64,000 nt of DNA from Clostridium fungisolvens (GTDB lineage: Bacteria > Bacillota > Clostridia > Clostridiales > Clostridiaceae), in NCBI RefSeq assembly GCF_014193895.1, contig NZ_BLZR01000001.1, positions 4,030,001-4,094,000 of the forward strand. Direction: 5' to 3'. A model generated the notes under the pieces. The model searched no databases and was not told the DNA's origin. It was given only the letters and a program-made list of their open reading frames with translations. The position numbers and the translations under genes were made by a program. Of the stretch, positions 54,075 to 63,501 are shown one piece after another (the first letter of the stretch is position 1; the number at the start of each line of letters is the position of its first letter).

Positions 54075-55715
54075 TTATCTCACTAAATTCAACTTTCTCT
54101 TATTCTCTTCATATCTTTGCTGTTTATATTCTTGTATCTTATCCCATCCTTGTGCATTTCTATAAGTAATAAATTCATTTAAAATACTATCAAACTCACT
54201 ATCACTTTTAGCAATAAGCAGGTTTTTTAAGGTGCTTTGCCATTTAGAATTTATTCTAGATAAAGCACTTCCTTCCTGATTTTCTCCATAGGGACTAATG
54301 TCATCAAATAAAGAGTAATTATAGGTTTTACCTCTTGCCCACTCACTTATTTCCTTGATTGGCTCACCACTCGGAGGTGTCCATTTTTGTTGTAGATTAT
54401 CATCTGCTAGCATCCAATAGGTATTTGCTGCTCCATACTTATTATCAAATGCGATTCTATCCTTATTTAATAAATCTAATACTTCTGGTTTAAACTGTTC
54501 TTTTCCTCCAATTTCATCCCATGTAAGTCCCTTAATCCCTAAATATAAGTCTCTATTTCCCTCTTCACTGATTAGATAGCTTAAAAAACGTATAGCTCTT
54601 TCTGGATCCTTGCATCTATTTGAAATTAATGTAACCGTCCATCCAGAAATACTATCTCCTGCTAATTTAGGTTGGTCAAGTTTGGTGTTAGCAGGTCCAT
54701 CAACTGCCATATAAATTTGATTTTTATCCTTAGAATATAGCTTTAATTGCTGAGCTGCCATATCAGAGCTTTGGTAAAGTAGTGCAAAGTATCTTCCTTC
54801 AGTAATATTTTCTTCCATCTGAGCTCTTTTATCTATAAAAATATCATTTGATAGCAATCCTCTTTCATTAGCTGTTCTTAAAGTTTTTAACCACCTAATA
54901 TATTCTTTATCAGTCTCTCTGTCATATATTTTTCCGTCCTTTTCCCAAGGTATTGCTAAAAAGTTAAGTAGAATTGTTCCTAGTGAAAGATTACCAGAGT
55001 CAGTAAATTCGTGAAAGCCTATAGGTATTAACTCTTGTCCATTCACCATAGGAAATAGTTTTTTAGCTTTTTCAAGTGCACCTAAAAAACCTTCAGGAGT
55101 CCTCATATCCGGCTTTCCTATAGCTTCATAAATATCTTTCCTAACCAAAAAGGCCTGATTTGAAGGTTTGTCCTCTTTATAACTTGTATCAGTCACAGTA
55201 TTAGAAAAATTAGGATAACAATATACATGTCCATCATCTTGCTTATACCACTCCAGCTTTTGCTTATCTGCAACCTTCGTAAAGTATACATCATATTTTT
55301 TCGCTAATTCATCAAGGGGAAATGCTAATCCACTCTGTATAATTCTTTTGTACCCATCATCCCCAGCACTTAATGTAATGAGATCTGGCAATTTGCCTGT
55401 TTCGATCATAGCATTCAATTTCTGTGTTTCATCTCCACTTGGAATTATAAAGTTCAAGTTAACACCAGTCTTCTGAGTAACATATTTTGATACAGGATTA
55501 GTTCCCCATTTAGTTGTAAACCATGAAAAATCAATGTACCAATCAAATGTTATAGGGCTTGTATCTGCTTTCCAGCCTTCTCCACCATTATTGCTTTTAG
55601 CTACCTTATCTGTCTTTTTATCAAAAGGACTATATAAAATAAAAAAAGTAATTGTTACTGTTAAGATCATAAAGCTCATAACACCTATGAATACCTTTTC
55701 ATTATATCTTCTCAT
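54075..55715 (-). CDS. Membrane-anchored solute-binding-like protein linked to the YesMN system
   Basis: A 546-residue protein of the family 1 solute-binding fold resembling LplA/YtcQ receptors (FIIPSGDETQKLNAMIETGK, DLITLSAGDDGYKRIIQSGL, AGDSISGWTVTLISNRCKDP, TYWMLADDNLQQKWTPP). The N-terminal hydrophobic segment (about 8-28) has no lipobox Cys, so it is held by an uncleaved signal anchor or released. No permease lies beside it. It is first in a three-gene unit with sensor and regulator, so it may present a bound sugar to the sensor rather than feed transport. GGGGGAG precedes the ATG. Confidence 0.88.
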   Translation of the reverse strand: MRRYNEKVFIGVMSFMILTVTITFFILYSPFDKKTDKVAKSNNGGEGWKADTSPITFDWYIDFSWFTTKWGTNPVSKYVTQKTGVNLNFIIPSGDETQKLNAMIETGKLPDLITLSAGDDGYKRIIQSGLAFPLDELAKKYDVYFTKVADKQKLEWYKQDDGHVYCYPNFSNTVTDTSYKEDKPSNQAFLVRKDIYEAIGKPDMRTPEGFLGALEKAKKLFPMVNGQELIPIGFHEFTDSGNLSLGTILLNFLAIPWEKDGKIYDRETDKEYIRWLKTLRTANERGLLSNDIFIDKRAQMEENITEGRYFALLYQSSDMAAQQLKLYSKDKNQIYMAVDGPANTKLDQPKLAGDSISGWTVTLISNRCKDPERAIRFLSYLISEEGNRDLYLGIKGLTWDEIGGKEQFKPEVLDLLNKDRIAFDNKYGAANTYWMLADDNLQQKWTPPSGEPIKEISEWARGKTYNYSLFDDISPYGENQEGSALSRINSKWQSTLKNLLIAKSDSEFDSILNEFITYRNAQGWDKIQEYKQQRYEENKRKLNLVR

Positions 55716-55875
55716 AAGTCTCCCCCTTCAGATTAAATATCTGCTTATTATCATGTACAATACTTTTTTGTAATCAATTTATAATTTTTATTATATATGT
55801 TATAAGGAAATTATTCAATAATTGCCAAATAGCTACATTGATATTGTTGGTAACACTTATCAATGATAATACTAT

Positions 55876-55964
55876 CAAAAAAACCGTTGAAGCGATCTTC
55901 TTTAGCTAGTTTTTTAACACATCTGCCTTTCTGAATTTAAGCAAGGAAAAACCTGTCAGATAAA
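55876..55964. repeat. Dispersed two-hairpin repeat M1, copy f (diverged)
   Basis: ACCGTTGAAGCGATCTTC, TAGTTTTTTAACACATCTGCC and ACCTGTCAGATAAATAAG align with the family. The hairpins are weakened by substitutions. It is joined to M2 copy f. Confidence 0.72.
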
Positions 55965-56070
55965 TAAGTTTTATTTTTTACTGTATAGCCATAAAAAACT
56001 TATAAAACTGTTGAAATATATATGTTTAATATACATAGAAATTTTATGCTTTCATACACAGTAAAAAAAA
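55965..56070. repeat. Dispersed inverted-end repeat M2, copy f
   Basis: It starts AAGTTTTATTTTTTACTGTA and ends with ACACAGTAAAAAAAA. The interior ATAGCCATAAAAAACTT is shared with copy c. Confidence 0.8.
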
Positions 56071-56114
56071 GTGTTTATAATTATGCCTAAAATCGGCTTA
56101 AATTATAAACACTT
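56063..56114 (-). terminator. Terminator of guaA
   Basis: On the minus strand a long stem (AGTGTTTATAATT and its complement, extended by GCC/GGC) is followed by eight T. The T run overlaps the right end of repeat M2 copy f. Confidence 0.9.
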
Positions 56115-56163
56115 TTACTATTATTCTTTATTATTATTTATAGGATAAACTCCTATTTAACTC

Positions 56164-57696
56164 TTATTCCCACTCAATAGTTGCTGGTGGTTTAGAAGTT
56201 ATATCATAAACGATTCTGTTTACTCCTTGAACTTCATTGACTATTCTTCTTGATATTTTATCTAGAACTTCATATGGTATGTGTGCCCAGTTTGAAGTCA
56301 TTCCGTCTGAAGATGTTACTGCTCTAAGTGCTATAGTATGGCAGTAAGTTCTTTCGTCTCCCATAACCCCTACACTTCTTATATCAGGTAGAACAGCAAA
56401 GTATTGCCATATCTTGCCTTCAAGACCGTTAAGAGCAATTTCTTCTCTGTATATAGCATCAGCTTCTCTTACTATATGAAGCTTTTCTTCTGTTACTTCG
56501 CCAAGAACTCTTATTGCAAGTCCTGGTCCTGGGAATGGCTGTCTCCATACTAAGTTGTGAGGTATTCCAAGTTCTTCTCCAACAGCTCTAACTTCATCTT
56601 TAAATAATTCTCTTAATGGTTCGATTAGTTCAAAATCTATATCTTCTGGAAGTCCTCCAACATTATGGTGACTCTTTATAACAGCTGAAGTTCCAGTACC
56701 GCTTTCAACTACGTCTGGATATATTGTTCCTTGAACTAAGAACTTAGCATCACCAATCTTGTTTGCTTCTTCTTCGAATACTCTTATGAATTCTTCTCCG
56801 ATTATCTTTCTCTTAGTTTCAGGATCTGCTTGACCTGCAAGCTTTGATAAGAATCTTTCTTGAGCATTTACTCTTATAAGGTTCATATCAAATTGTTCAC
56901 TGAAGATTTTTTCAACTTGATCTCCTTCGTCTTTTCTAAGTAGACCGTGATCAACGAAGATACAAGTTAATTGCTTACCTACTGCTTTATGTACCATAAC
57001 TGCTGCAACAGATGAATCAACTCCACCTGAAAGTGCACAGATAAGCTTCTTATCTCCAACTATTTCTTTTATTTCTTTTATCTTTTCTTCTGCAAAGGAA
57101 GCCATAGACCATGTCTTTGAAAGTCCGCATATGTCATAAAGGAAGTTTTCAAGCATCTTCTTACCAAATGGAGTATGTTCTACTTCTGGGTGGAATTGAA
57201 CTCCATAAAGTTTCTTTTCTTCATTTTCCATAGCAGCTATTGGACAAACATCAGTGTGACCAGTTATCTTAAAGCCCTTTGGAGCTTCAGCTATGTAGTC
57301 AGTATGACTCATCCAGCATGTTTCAGCACTTTCTATTCCTTTAAATAGCTTTGAAGTACTATCTAAATTTACATTAGTTTTTCCGTATTCTCTAACTGGA
57401 GCTGTATCAACTTTACCGCCAAGAATATGAGCCATTAATTGATCTCCGTAGCATATTCCTAGAACAGGTATGTTTAGATTGAATATTTCGCTATCGATTG
57501 ATGGAGAATCTTCTCCATAAACACTATTAGGACCACCAGTGAATATTACAGCACTTGGATTTTTTGCTTTTATTTTTTCCACTCCGTAAGTGAAAGGTAT
57601 GATTTCACAATATACTCCGCATTCTCTTACTCTTCTTGCAATAAGCTGATTATATTGTCCACCAAAATCCACTACCAAAACAATTTCTTTATTCAT
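56164..57696 (-). CDS. guaA: GMP synthase (glutamine-hydrolysing)
   Basis: A 510-residue enzyme converting XMP to GMP. The class I amidotransferase domain (1-190) has GGPNSVYGEDSP, the nucleophile Cys in LGICYGDQL and the His/Glu in VQFHPEVEHT. The ATP pyrophosphatase domain has ALSGGVDSSVAAV, and the C-terminal dimerisation domain ends PPATIEWE. GICYGDQ has Asp where many homologues have Met or Leu. GGAGG precedes the ATG. It has its own transcript, 296 bp downstream of guaB, and no riboswitch of its own is visible. Confidence 0.97.
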   Translation of the reverse strand: MNKEIVLVVDFGGQYNQLIARRVRECGVYCEIIPFTYGVEKIKAKNPSAVIFTGGPNSVYGEDSPSIDSEIFNLNIPVLGICYGDQLMAHILGGKVDTAPVREYGKTNVNLDSTSKLFKGIESAETCWMSHTDYIAEAPKGFKITGHTDVCPIAAMENEEKKLYGVQFHPEVEHTPFGKKMLENFLYDICGLSKTWSMASFAEEKIKEIKEIVGDKKLICALSGGVDSSVAAVMVHKAVGKQLTCIFVDHGLLRKDEGDQVEKIFSEQFDMNLIRVNAQERFLSKLAGQADPETKRKIIGEEFIRVFEEEANKIGDAKFLVQGTIYPDVVESGTGTSAVIKSHHNVGGLPEDIDFELIEPLRELFKDEVRAVGEELGIPHNLVWRQPFPGPGLAIRVLGEVTEEKLHIVREADAIYREEIALNGLEGKIWQYFAVLPDIRSVGVMGDERTYCHTIALRAVTSSDGMTSNWAHIPYEVLDKISRRIVNEVQGVNRIVYDITSKPPATIEWE

Positions 57697-57992
57697 TTGT
57701 ATCCTCCATTTTAGGTATGAAATTTAAAATACTTTTATAAAAGATAGTTTTAAAATTTTAACTTTACGCACTATTTATTTAAAACAGCTATAGATACCAA
57801 ACTTTAGACAACTTAAATTCAATAACACTGCTCTGCATTATTAGAAATCCTACATCTAAAATCTGATATCTATAAAACTACTTTCGCCTTTTTCTATGCA
57901 TCAATCATGATATTAATATTACATAATGTTTATATAACTTACAACCGTTATATTTTAGCACACCCTGCATTTATGTCCTATTTATTAAAATC

Positions 57993-59447
57993 TTATTGAT
58001 TTACACTATAGTTTGGAGCTTCTTTAGTTATGTTTATATCATGAGGATGACTTTCTCTAAGACCAGCTGAAGTTTGAACTACAAATCTTGCATTTTCAAA
58101 TAAATCTTCTAAAGTCTTAGCACCAAGATATCCCATACCTGATCTTATTCCACCAACTATTTGGAATACAGTTTCTGATAAATATCCCTTATAAGCAACT
58201 CTTCCTTCTACTCCTTCAGGTACAAGCTTCTTGCTTCCTTCTTGGAAGTATCTGTCCTTGCTTCCTGCAGCCATAGCTGAAAGTGAACCCATTCCTCTAT
58301 AAACCTTATAGTTTCTTCCTTGGTATATTTCCATTTCTCCTGGAGCTTCTTCACAACCAGCAAGAAGTGAACCCATCATAACACTGCCAGCACCAGCAGC
58401 TAAAGCCTTAACTACATCTCCTGAGTACTTTATTCCTCCGTCAGCTATAACTGGAACTCCATGCTTTCTTCCTTCTTCAGCACAATCCATAACAGCTGTA
58501 AGTTGTGGTACACCAACACCTGCAACAACTCTTGTAGTACAGATTGATCCAGGTCCTATACCTATCTTAACACAATCAGCACCAGCTTCTATAAGATCTC
58601 TTGTAGCTTCTGCAGTAGCTACATTACCAGCTATGATTTGTAGTTCAGGATAAAGGCTCTTTATTTTACTTACTGCATCTATAACACCTTTTGAATGTCC
58701 ATGAGCAGTATCTATTGTTATAACATCAACTTGAGCTTTTACTAAAGCATCAACTCTTTCTACCATATCTCCTGTAACCCCTACAGCAGCTCCACATAAA
58801 AGTCTGCCCTTTTCATCTTTAGCTGCATTTGGGAATACTCTTGCTTTTTCAATATCTTTTATAGTTATAAGACCCTTTAAGAAACCTTCACTATCAACTA
58901 AAGGAAGCTTTTCTATCTTATGTTTTTTAAGAATTTCCTTAGCTTCATCTATTGTAGTATTTTCAGGTGCAGTTATTAGGTTTTCCTTAGTCATAACTTC
59001 ATCTATTGGTCTTTCGAAGTTTGTCTCGAATAATATATCTCTATTAGTTATTATTCCAATTAGTCTTCCGTCTTCAGTTATAGGCACTCCAGAGATTCTG
59101 TATTGACCCATAAGTTCATTTGCTTCTCTTATAGTATGGTTCTTTGAAAGGAATATTGGATTAGTTATTACTCCATTTTCCTGTCTCTTAACTCTATCAA
59201 CCTCTTTTGCTTGTTCCTCTATGGACATATTCTTATGAATAATACCTATGCCACCTTCTCTTGCCATTGCAATAGCCATCTTTGCTTCAGTTACAGTATC
59301 CATACCTGCACTTATTAGTGGTATATTAAGTTTTATCTTTCTTGTAAGTTGTGATTTTGTTTCAACTTGATTTGGTAGTATTTCTGATTTGTGTGGTACA
59401 AGAAGTACGTCATCAAAGGTATATCCAGTTTTCCATATTATAGCCAT
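57993..59447 (-). CDS. guaB: IMP dehydrogenase
   Basis: A 484-residue enzyme oxidising IMP to XMP, the first committed step to GMP. The TIM barrel is interrupted by two CBS domains (about 95-205: ITNPIFLSKNHTIREANELM, VMTKENLITAPENTTIDEA). The catalytic loop is IGIGPGSICTTRVVAGVGVP with the active-site Cys. The C-terminus has RAGMGYLGAKTLEDL-type sequence with TSAGLRESHPHDI. AGGAGG precedes the ATG. It is controlled by the guanine riboswitch upstream, so it should be off when guanine is abundant. Confidence 0.97.
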   Translation of the reverse strand: MAIIWKTGYTFDDVLLVPHKSEILPNQVETKSQLTRKIKLNIPLISAGMDTVTEAKMAIAMAREGGIGIIHKNMSIEEQAKEVDRVKRQENGVITNPIFLSKNHTIREANELMGQYRISGVPITEDGRLIGIITNRDILFETNFERPIDEVMTKENLITAPENTTIDEAKEILKKHKIEKLPLVDSEGFLKGLITIKDIEKARVFPNAAKDEKGRLLCGAAVGVTGDMVERVDALVKAQVDVITIDTAHGHSKGVIDAVSKIKSLYPELQIIAGNVATAEATRDLIEAGADCVKIGIGPGSICTTRVVAGVGVPQLTAVMDCAEEGRKHGVPVIADGGIKYSGDVVKALAAGAGSVMMGSLLAGCEEAPGEMEIYQGRNYKVYRGMGSLSAMAAGSKDRYFQEGSKKLVPEGVEGRVAYKGYLSETVFQIVGGIRSGMGYLGAKTLEDLFENARFVVQTSAGLRESHPHDINITKEAPNYSVNQ

Positions 59448-59548
59448 TACTGATCCTCCTAATTTAAATAATAAATTTCATTTTTAGCTTTTCTTGCAAG
59501 TAAACCTGCAAATTATGCATTAAATCTTGGTAATTTTATAAATAAAAA

Positions 59549-59584
59549 CAAAAAAAGCCTATTAACTCAAAGTGAAGTTAATAC
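59549..59584 (-). terminator. Riboswitch expression-platform terminator of guaB
   Basis: On the minus strand TATTAACT pairs with AGTTAATA, followed by GGCTTTTTTTG. It lies between the guanine aptamer and guaB, so ligand binding should favour termination. Confidence 0.88.
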
Positions 59585-59605
59585 GCTATAAAATACTATA
59601 GAATA

Positions 59606-59684
59606 CCAATTTCACTCATAGTCGGGAATTTACGGTTTCCGGTAGAGACTCCTTGCCTTATCCAAGGGATATACGAGTAATTTA
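59606..59684 (-). promoter_or_regulatory. Guanine-class purine riboswitch aptamer
   Basis: On the minus strand the order is ACTCGTATA, a P2 hairpin (CCCTTGG...CAAGG), AGTCTCTACC, a P3 hairpin (GGAAACCGTAAATTCC) and CGACTATGAGT, which closes P1. The joining sequences match the purine riboswitch core. The specificity base is C (GACTATG), as in guanine rather than adenine sensors. Confidence 0.95.
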
Positions 59685-59999
59685 GTTCGTTTTTATTAAA
59701 TTTATTTAATTATAGAATATGCAACGAAGCTTGTCAATTATTATCGATAGAATTGTTTTTGGAAAAATTGACTGATTTTTTTATTGCATTTATAAATATA
59801 TATGATGTATTTCATTGCATTTTTATGTAAATGTTTAAATTACATTAACCACATTCTATAAATTTAAAAATTATATTTTATATTTCAAATTTATAACAAA
59901 TACTTATACATCTCTCATAAATATCTTCATTAACTTCTATATATACAAAAAGAGAAAGCAATAAAAATTAGCACCTCAAATTTGAGATGCTAATTAATC
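59685..59999. other. Intergenic region upstream of the guaB riboswitch
   Basis: AT-rich, holding the guaB promoter and the terminator of the DUF5057 gene at 59963-59997. No gene is seen. Confidence 0.45.
59963..59997 (-). terminator. Terminator of the DUF5057 gene
   Basis: TTAGCATCTCAAA pairs with TTTGAGGTGCTAA, followed by TTTTTATT on the minus strand, directly after the stop codon at 60000. Confidence 0.9.
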
Positions 60000-62900
60000 T
60001 TAAAATAAATCTTTTAATTCTTGGCACGTGATCGTTATAGGTTTGTTTACATTATTTAATGAAACATTATTTGTATATGAATCATTGCTTCCTAATTTTA
60101 TAGTATAAACAATCATATAACAACTTGTAGTATCATTTCCAGAAAACTGAACTGTAAACTTATTTATATTTCCAGAACCAGTAAGTTGAGTTATCTGTGC
60201 ATTAGTTACTGGTACTAATTTGCCATTACCATCTATTTTATTTATTTTAAATGAATCGCTACTAACATTTCTAAGTGCATCATCTAAGTCTATTGTTACT
60301 AATGGATTTGCATTATCTGTTTTAATAAGAACTCCAAAGGTTGCATTCGAATTCTTAGTTAAGTCTATATCTCCAGTTCTCAAGGTATTGTCTGAGTATA
60401 ATCCATGAGATATAGTATCTGGAATTTCGTTAAATATAATATCATTCTCGTTACTACTATAACTAAAATCTTGCTGTATTGTATTATTTTGTACAACAAA
60501 TCCATTAAATGAAGTTAGTAGTTTAAACTTGTATGTCCCTGTGCCTAAAATCGGTATTTGCTTACTTCCATTTACACTAACTGTATTTACGAGAGTATCA
60601 CCTTTATATACCTGTACTTGAGCATCTCCTAAAACTAGAGCATTATTATTTCCAGTAGTAATTTTTATGTTTGCTTTCCCATCTCTTACCGGTAATGTAA
60701 TTGTATAATCTGAACTTTTTTGAGTAGTTACATCTTTTTGATAATAAGTAAGCTTTCCGCTTATAGCTATTTGTCCACTTTGCTTAGTTAAGAAGTTAAA
60801 TGTTTGTGGCTGGCTTAACGGATTAGGATCAGGTGTAAATGCCACATCATTGAAGTTTAATATATTCCCGCCGCTAGTAACTTGTACTTTACTTGTATCA
60901 TAGTTACCAGTAATATTATAATTTATATTTGACAATATAGTATTCAAATTTTGCGTTGATTTATTTGCATTTGCTGTTACAGTAACTGAAGCTGTATCTC
61001 CTACAAGATATCCTAAACTATTATCATTTAATGAACTTAGTGATATAGTCGGGTCATTTACTAAATTTATTGTTGCATTTACTGTTTGTGCTTTAGCCAA
61101 TAATGGATCTGATGCATCTATGCTTATAGTAATAGTACTTCCACTTGTACTACTATAGACAGATTTAGGTATAGAAACATCAATTTTCTCGCCTTGCTTT
61201 TTATTACTATATGGGAATGTTGTTACAGTATTTCCTGCTTTAACAGTTATAACTGCATTAATTGGATCATTATCTCTATCTATTGGAACAAAGCTAAACT
61301 GTATATTATCTTGATTCTTTGATATTTGCTCACCGTCTGATAGGTTTGTTAATCCAGTAATAATTGGTGCATGATTTGCTCCTCTTTCAGCCTTAACCAT
61401 GGTATTTACGAATAGTTTGCACTCATCAGCAGTATATTTGCTACTATCACCGCTATGACCAGTTCCTGAATAGGTTATATTTCCTTTTGAATAAGTATAG
61501 TAATAATTTCTTGCATCATACTGATTATATCCATTTCCATTTGGCTTGAGCGTATACCATGGAACAACATCAGGATCTTCAAGATTTAACTGATACCATT
61601 GATAATGCGTTGGAGCAACGCTAATATCTCCTATTGTGTACGGATATAGGTTTATAAGCCCATCATTTATCTTATACACACTTGTAGACTCACCAGAATA
61701 TGAACCAGCTGTTGCAGAGCTCTCAAATTGAGTTAATAACCCCTTAGTCATACCAAGTGAAATTTTACCTTGATCAGTACTTTTAAGCTGCTCATGTGGT
61801 ATAGTCCTAGTTTGATATGTTCCAGTGGCTACATCAAAATTCTGGTATATATCAGTTTGTTGTGGATTATTTGGATCAACATATCTTGATTGTCCAATAA
61901 TATCTCTAAAATTACGTGTTATTGTCTTAGAGCTCTTATCAGTAGTATCAATTGGTGTAAGGTATCTATATGTCACTGTATCATGAGTAAACATGACACT
62001 TTGTCCAGTTTGTATAAAATGTTTCAACTCATCTATACTTGTTTGTGGAAGATCATTATAAGCATAACTATCTGCAAAACCTAGTATTACCATATCATAA
62101 TGGCTGTTAAGGCTGTTTCCACCAGATATATAAGTATTAAACTCTGTTGTCGATTTTGTAGATATGCTTAAAGTGTAATCTCTAAGTCCAGTGATTAAGC
62201 TACTTATTGTACTATTTGTACTTAAGTTAAAACTATTACTTATTCCATTAGTGGTAACAGGATAAACTTGAAGCACCCTAACCACAGGTTTATTATTAGG
62301 ATCAGCCTGAAAATCTAATGTTCCAGTTTTATAAGTTTTTACACCACTGTAGGTTACTATTTCTAATTTCCACGTTAGATTACCTACAAACTGATCATCT
62401 AGCCTATAGCCTATTTCTCCATTATTAAATTGCTTATTACTAGTGTTTATATTGCTGATAGTTTTGACTTTTTCCTTGTCTTTAAACAGGCCATCTCCAT
62501 TCAAATCTAGATATAAGTTAGCTTGCATATTTTGCTCTTCATTATCCGTAGTTATATTGTAAATAAAATCAATATTCCTATTATTATTTTGTGATTGACT
62601 TGATATCCTTAATAAAGGTGCTTTTTTAGTCGTTGCAAGTGAATATTTGCTTACTAAATTACTTAAAGTTATATTAGATTGAGCTGTCTTTATAAGATTA
62701 TCTTTACTCATATTGTAAAAACTTGAATACAACTTTGTCCCTGTAACACTAAATACTTCATTAGCTATATAAACCAGTTGTCCAGAATTTATACTGTCAA
62801 TTATCTCACTAGCTCTTTTATTAGTAATATCATTTTCACTATAGTATTCTATATAGGTGTTTTGGTCACCGTCATAATTATTTCTACTAGTACCTGTCCA

Positions 62901-63332
62901 CTTAGAATCATTTAACATACCTAATGTTGACGGACTAGATTTAGTGTTATATACTTCCTTACCATAAGGCAAGTATTTGGTTTTCGTACCAAATTCAGGG
63001 CTATAAGTAACAGAGCTAGAAGTATTATTATCTCCAATTACAACAATATCGTATTTCCCATTTACTTGTTCTACACTTGAAATATACTCTAACATAGTCA
63101 TATGCCTTATTGTTACAGTCATGTTAGGAACTAAATTTGGAAGAGTTTCTATTCCAGATGTAGCAGAAGATTGTGTTAGGCTAAACTTATCTGTTGGCTC
63201 TATTTCTAATATGCTCAAAGAATTTCTGACGTCAGTAGCTTTTGTAACTAATTTATTTTTGAAAACAACTCCAAACACTATAAGTACAATTATCAAAACC
63301 AATGCTGCTTTTTTTATAATACTTTTCCTCAT
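60000..63332 (-). CDS. DUF5057-type clostridial surface protein
   Basis: A 1110-residue exported protein with an N-terminal hydrophobic segment (about 8-25). Two related halves start with an I-L-E-I-x-P or V-L-Q-V-Y-P motif (LSILEIEPTDKFSL near 38, VVRVLQVYPVTTNG near 352), each followed by a region like YDIVVIG/YDMVILGFADSY. Long beta-rich, Thr/Ser/Asn-rich domains follow. A canonical EF-hand loop, DLNGDGLFKDKE (near residue 277), suggests Ca2+ binding. There is no LPxTG, SLH or enzyme motif. AGGTGG precedes the ATG at 63332. It lies 170 bp from a pilin-like gene, so it may be part of a surface appendage locus. DUF5057 is named from memory. Confidence 0.8.
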   Translation of the reverse strand: MRKSIIKKAALVLIIVLIVFGVVFKNKLVTKATDVRNSLSILEIEPTDKFSLTQSSATSGIETLPNLVPNMTVTIRHMTMLEYISSVEQVNGKYDIVVIGDNNTSSSVTYSPEFGTKTKYLPYGKEVYNTKSSPSTLGMLNDSKWTGTSRNNYDGDQNTYIEYYSENDITNKRASEIIDSINSGQLVYIANEVFSVTGTKLYSSFYNMSKDNLIKTAQSNITLSNLVSKYSLATTKKAPLLRISSQSQNNNRNIDFIYNITTDNEEQNMQANLYLDLNGDGLFKDKEKVKTISNINTSNKQFNNGEIGYRLDDQFVGNLTWKLEIVTYSGVKTYKTGTLDFQADPNNKPVVRVLQVYPVTTNGISNSFNLSTNSTISSLITGLRDYTLSISTKSTTEFNTYISGGNSLNSHYDMVILGFADSYAYNDLPQTSIDELKHFIQTGQSVMFTHDTVTYRYLTPIDTTDKSSKTITRNFRDIIGQSRYVDPNNPQQTDIYQNFDVATGTYQTRTIPHEQLKSTDQGKISLGMTKGLLTQFESSATAGSYSGESTSVYKINDGLINLYPYTIGDISVAPTHYQWYQLNLEDPDVVPWYTLKPNGNGYNQYDARNYYYTYSKGNITYSGTGHSGDSSKYTADECKLFVNTMVKAERGANHAPIITGLTNLSDGEQISKNQDNIQFSFVPIDRDNDPINAVITVKAGNTVTTFPYSNKKQGEKIDVSIPKSVYSSTSGSTITISIDASDPLLAKAQTVNATINLVNDPTISLSSLNDNSLGYLVGDTASVTVTANANKSTQNLNTILSNINYNITGNYDTSKVQVTSGGNILNFNDVAFTPDPNPLSQPQTFNFLTKQSGQIAISGKLTYYQKDVTTQKSSDYTITLPVRDGKANIKITTGNNNALVLGDAQVQVYKGDTLVNTVSVNGSKQIPILGTGTYKFKLLTSFNGFVVQNNTIQQDFSYSSNENDIIFNEIPDTISHGLYSDNTLRTGDIDLTKNSNATFGVLIKTDNANPLVTIDLDDALRNVSSDSFKINKIDGNGKLVPVTNAQITQLTGSGNINKFTVQFSGNDTTSCYMIVYTIKLGSNDSYTNNVSLNNVNKPITITCQELKDLF

Positions 63333-63444
63333 AAAATCACCACCTTGTTATGTGATTATTAATTATATAATACTCTAATTTCAAGAAAATTTGTACAAGT
63401 TTTATAATCTTTATTAGATTATAAATGATAAATATAAGTTAAGA

Positions 63445-63494
63445 AAAAATGCTACCGATAATAATAAAATTTCATTAATCTAATAGCATTTTTA
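63445..63494 (-). terminator. Hairpin between pilin-like gene and DUF5057 gene
   Basis: AAAAATGCTA pairs with TAGCATTTTT around a long AT-rich loop, directly after the pilin-like stop codon. It is probably a terminator, perhaps leaky. Confidence 0.65.
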
Positions 63495-63501
63495 CCTTAA
63501 T

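Larger units (their letters stand above)
55716..56163. other. Intergenic region with fused M1-M2 repeat
   Basis: It contains M1 copy f, M2 copy f and the guaA terminator. The 160 bp nearest 55716 must hold the promoter of the three-gene sensor unit. No coding sequence is seen. Confidence 0.5.
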
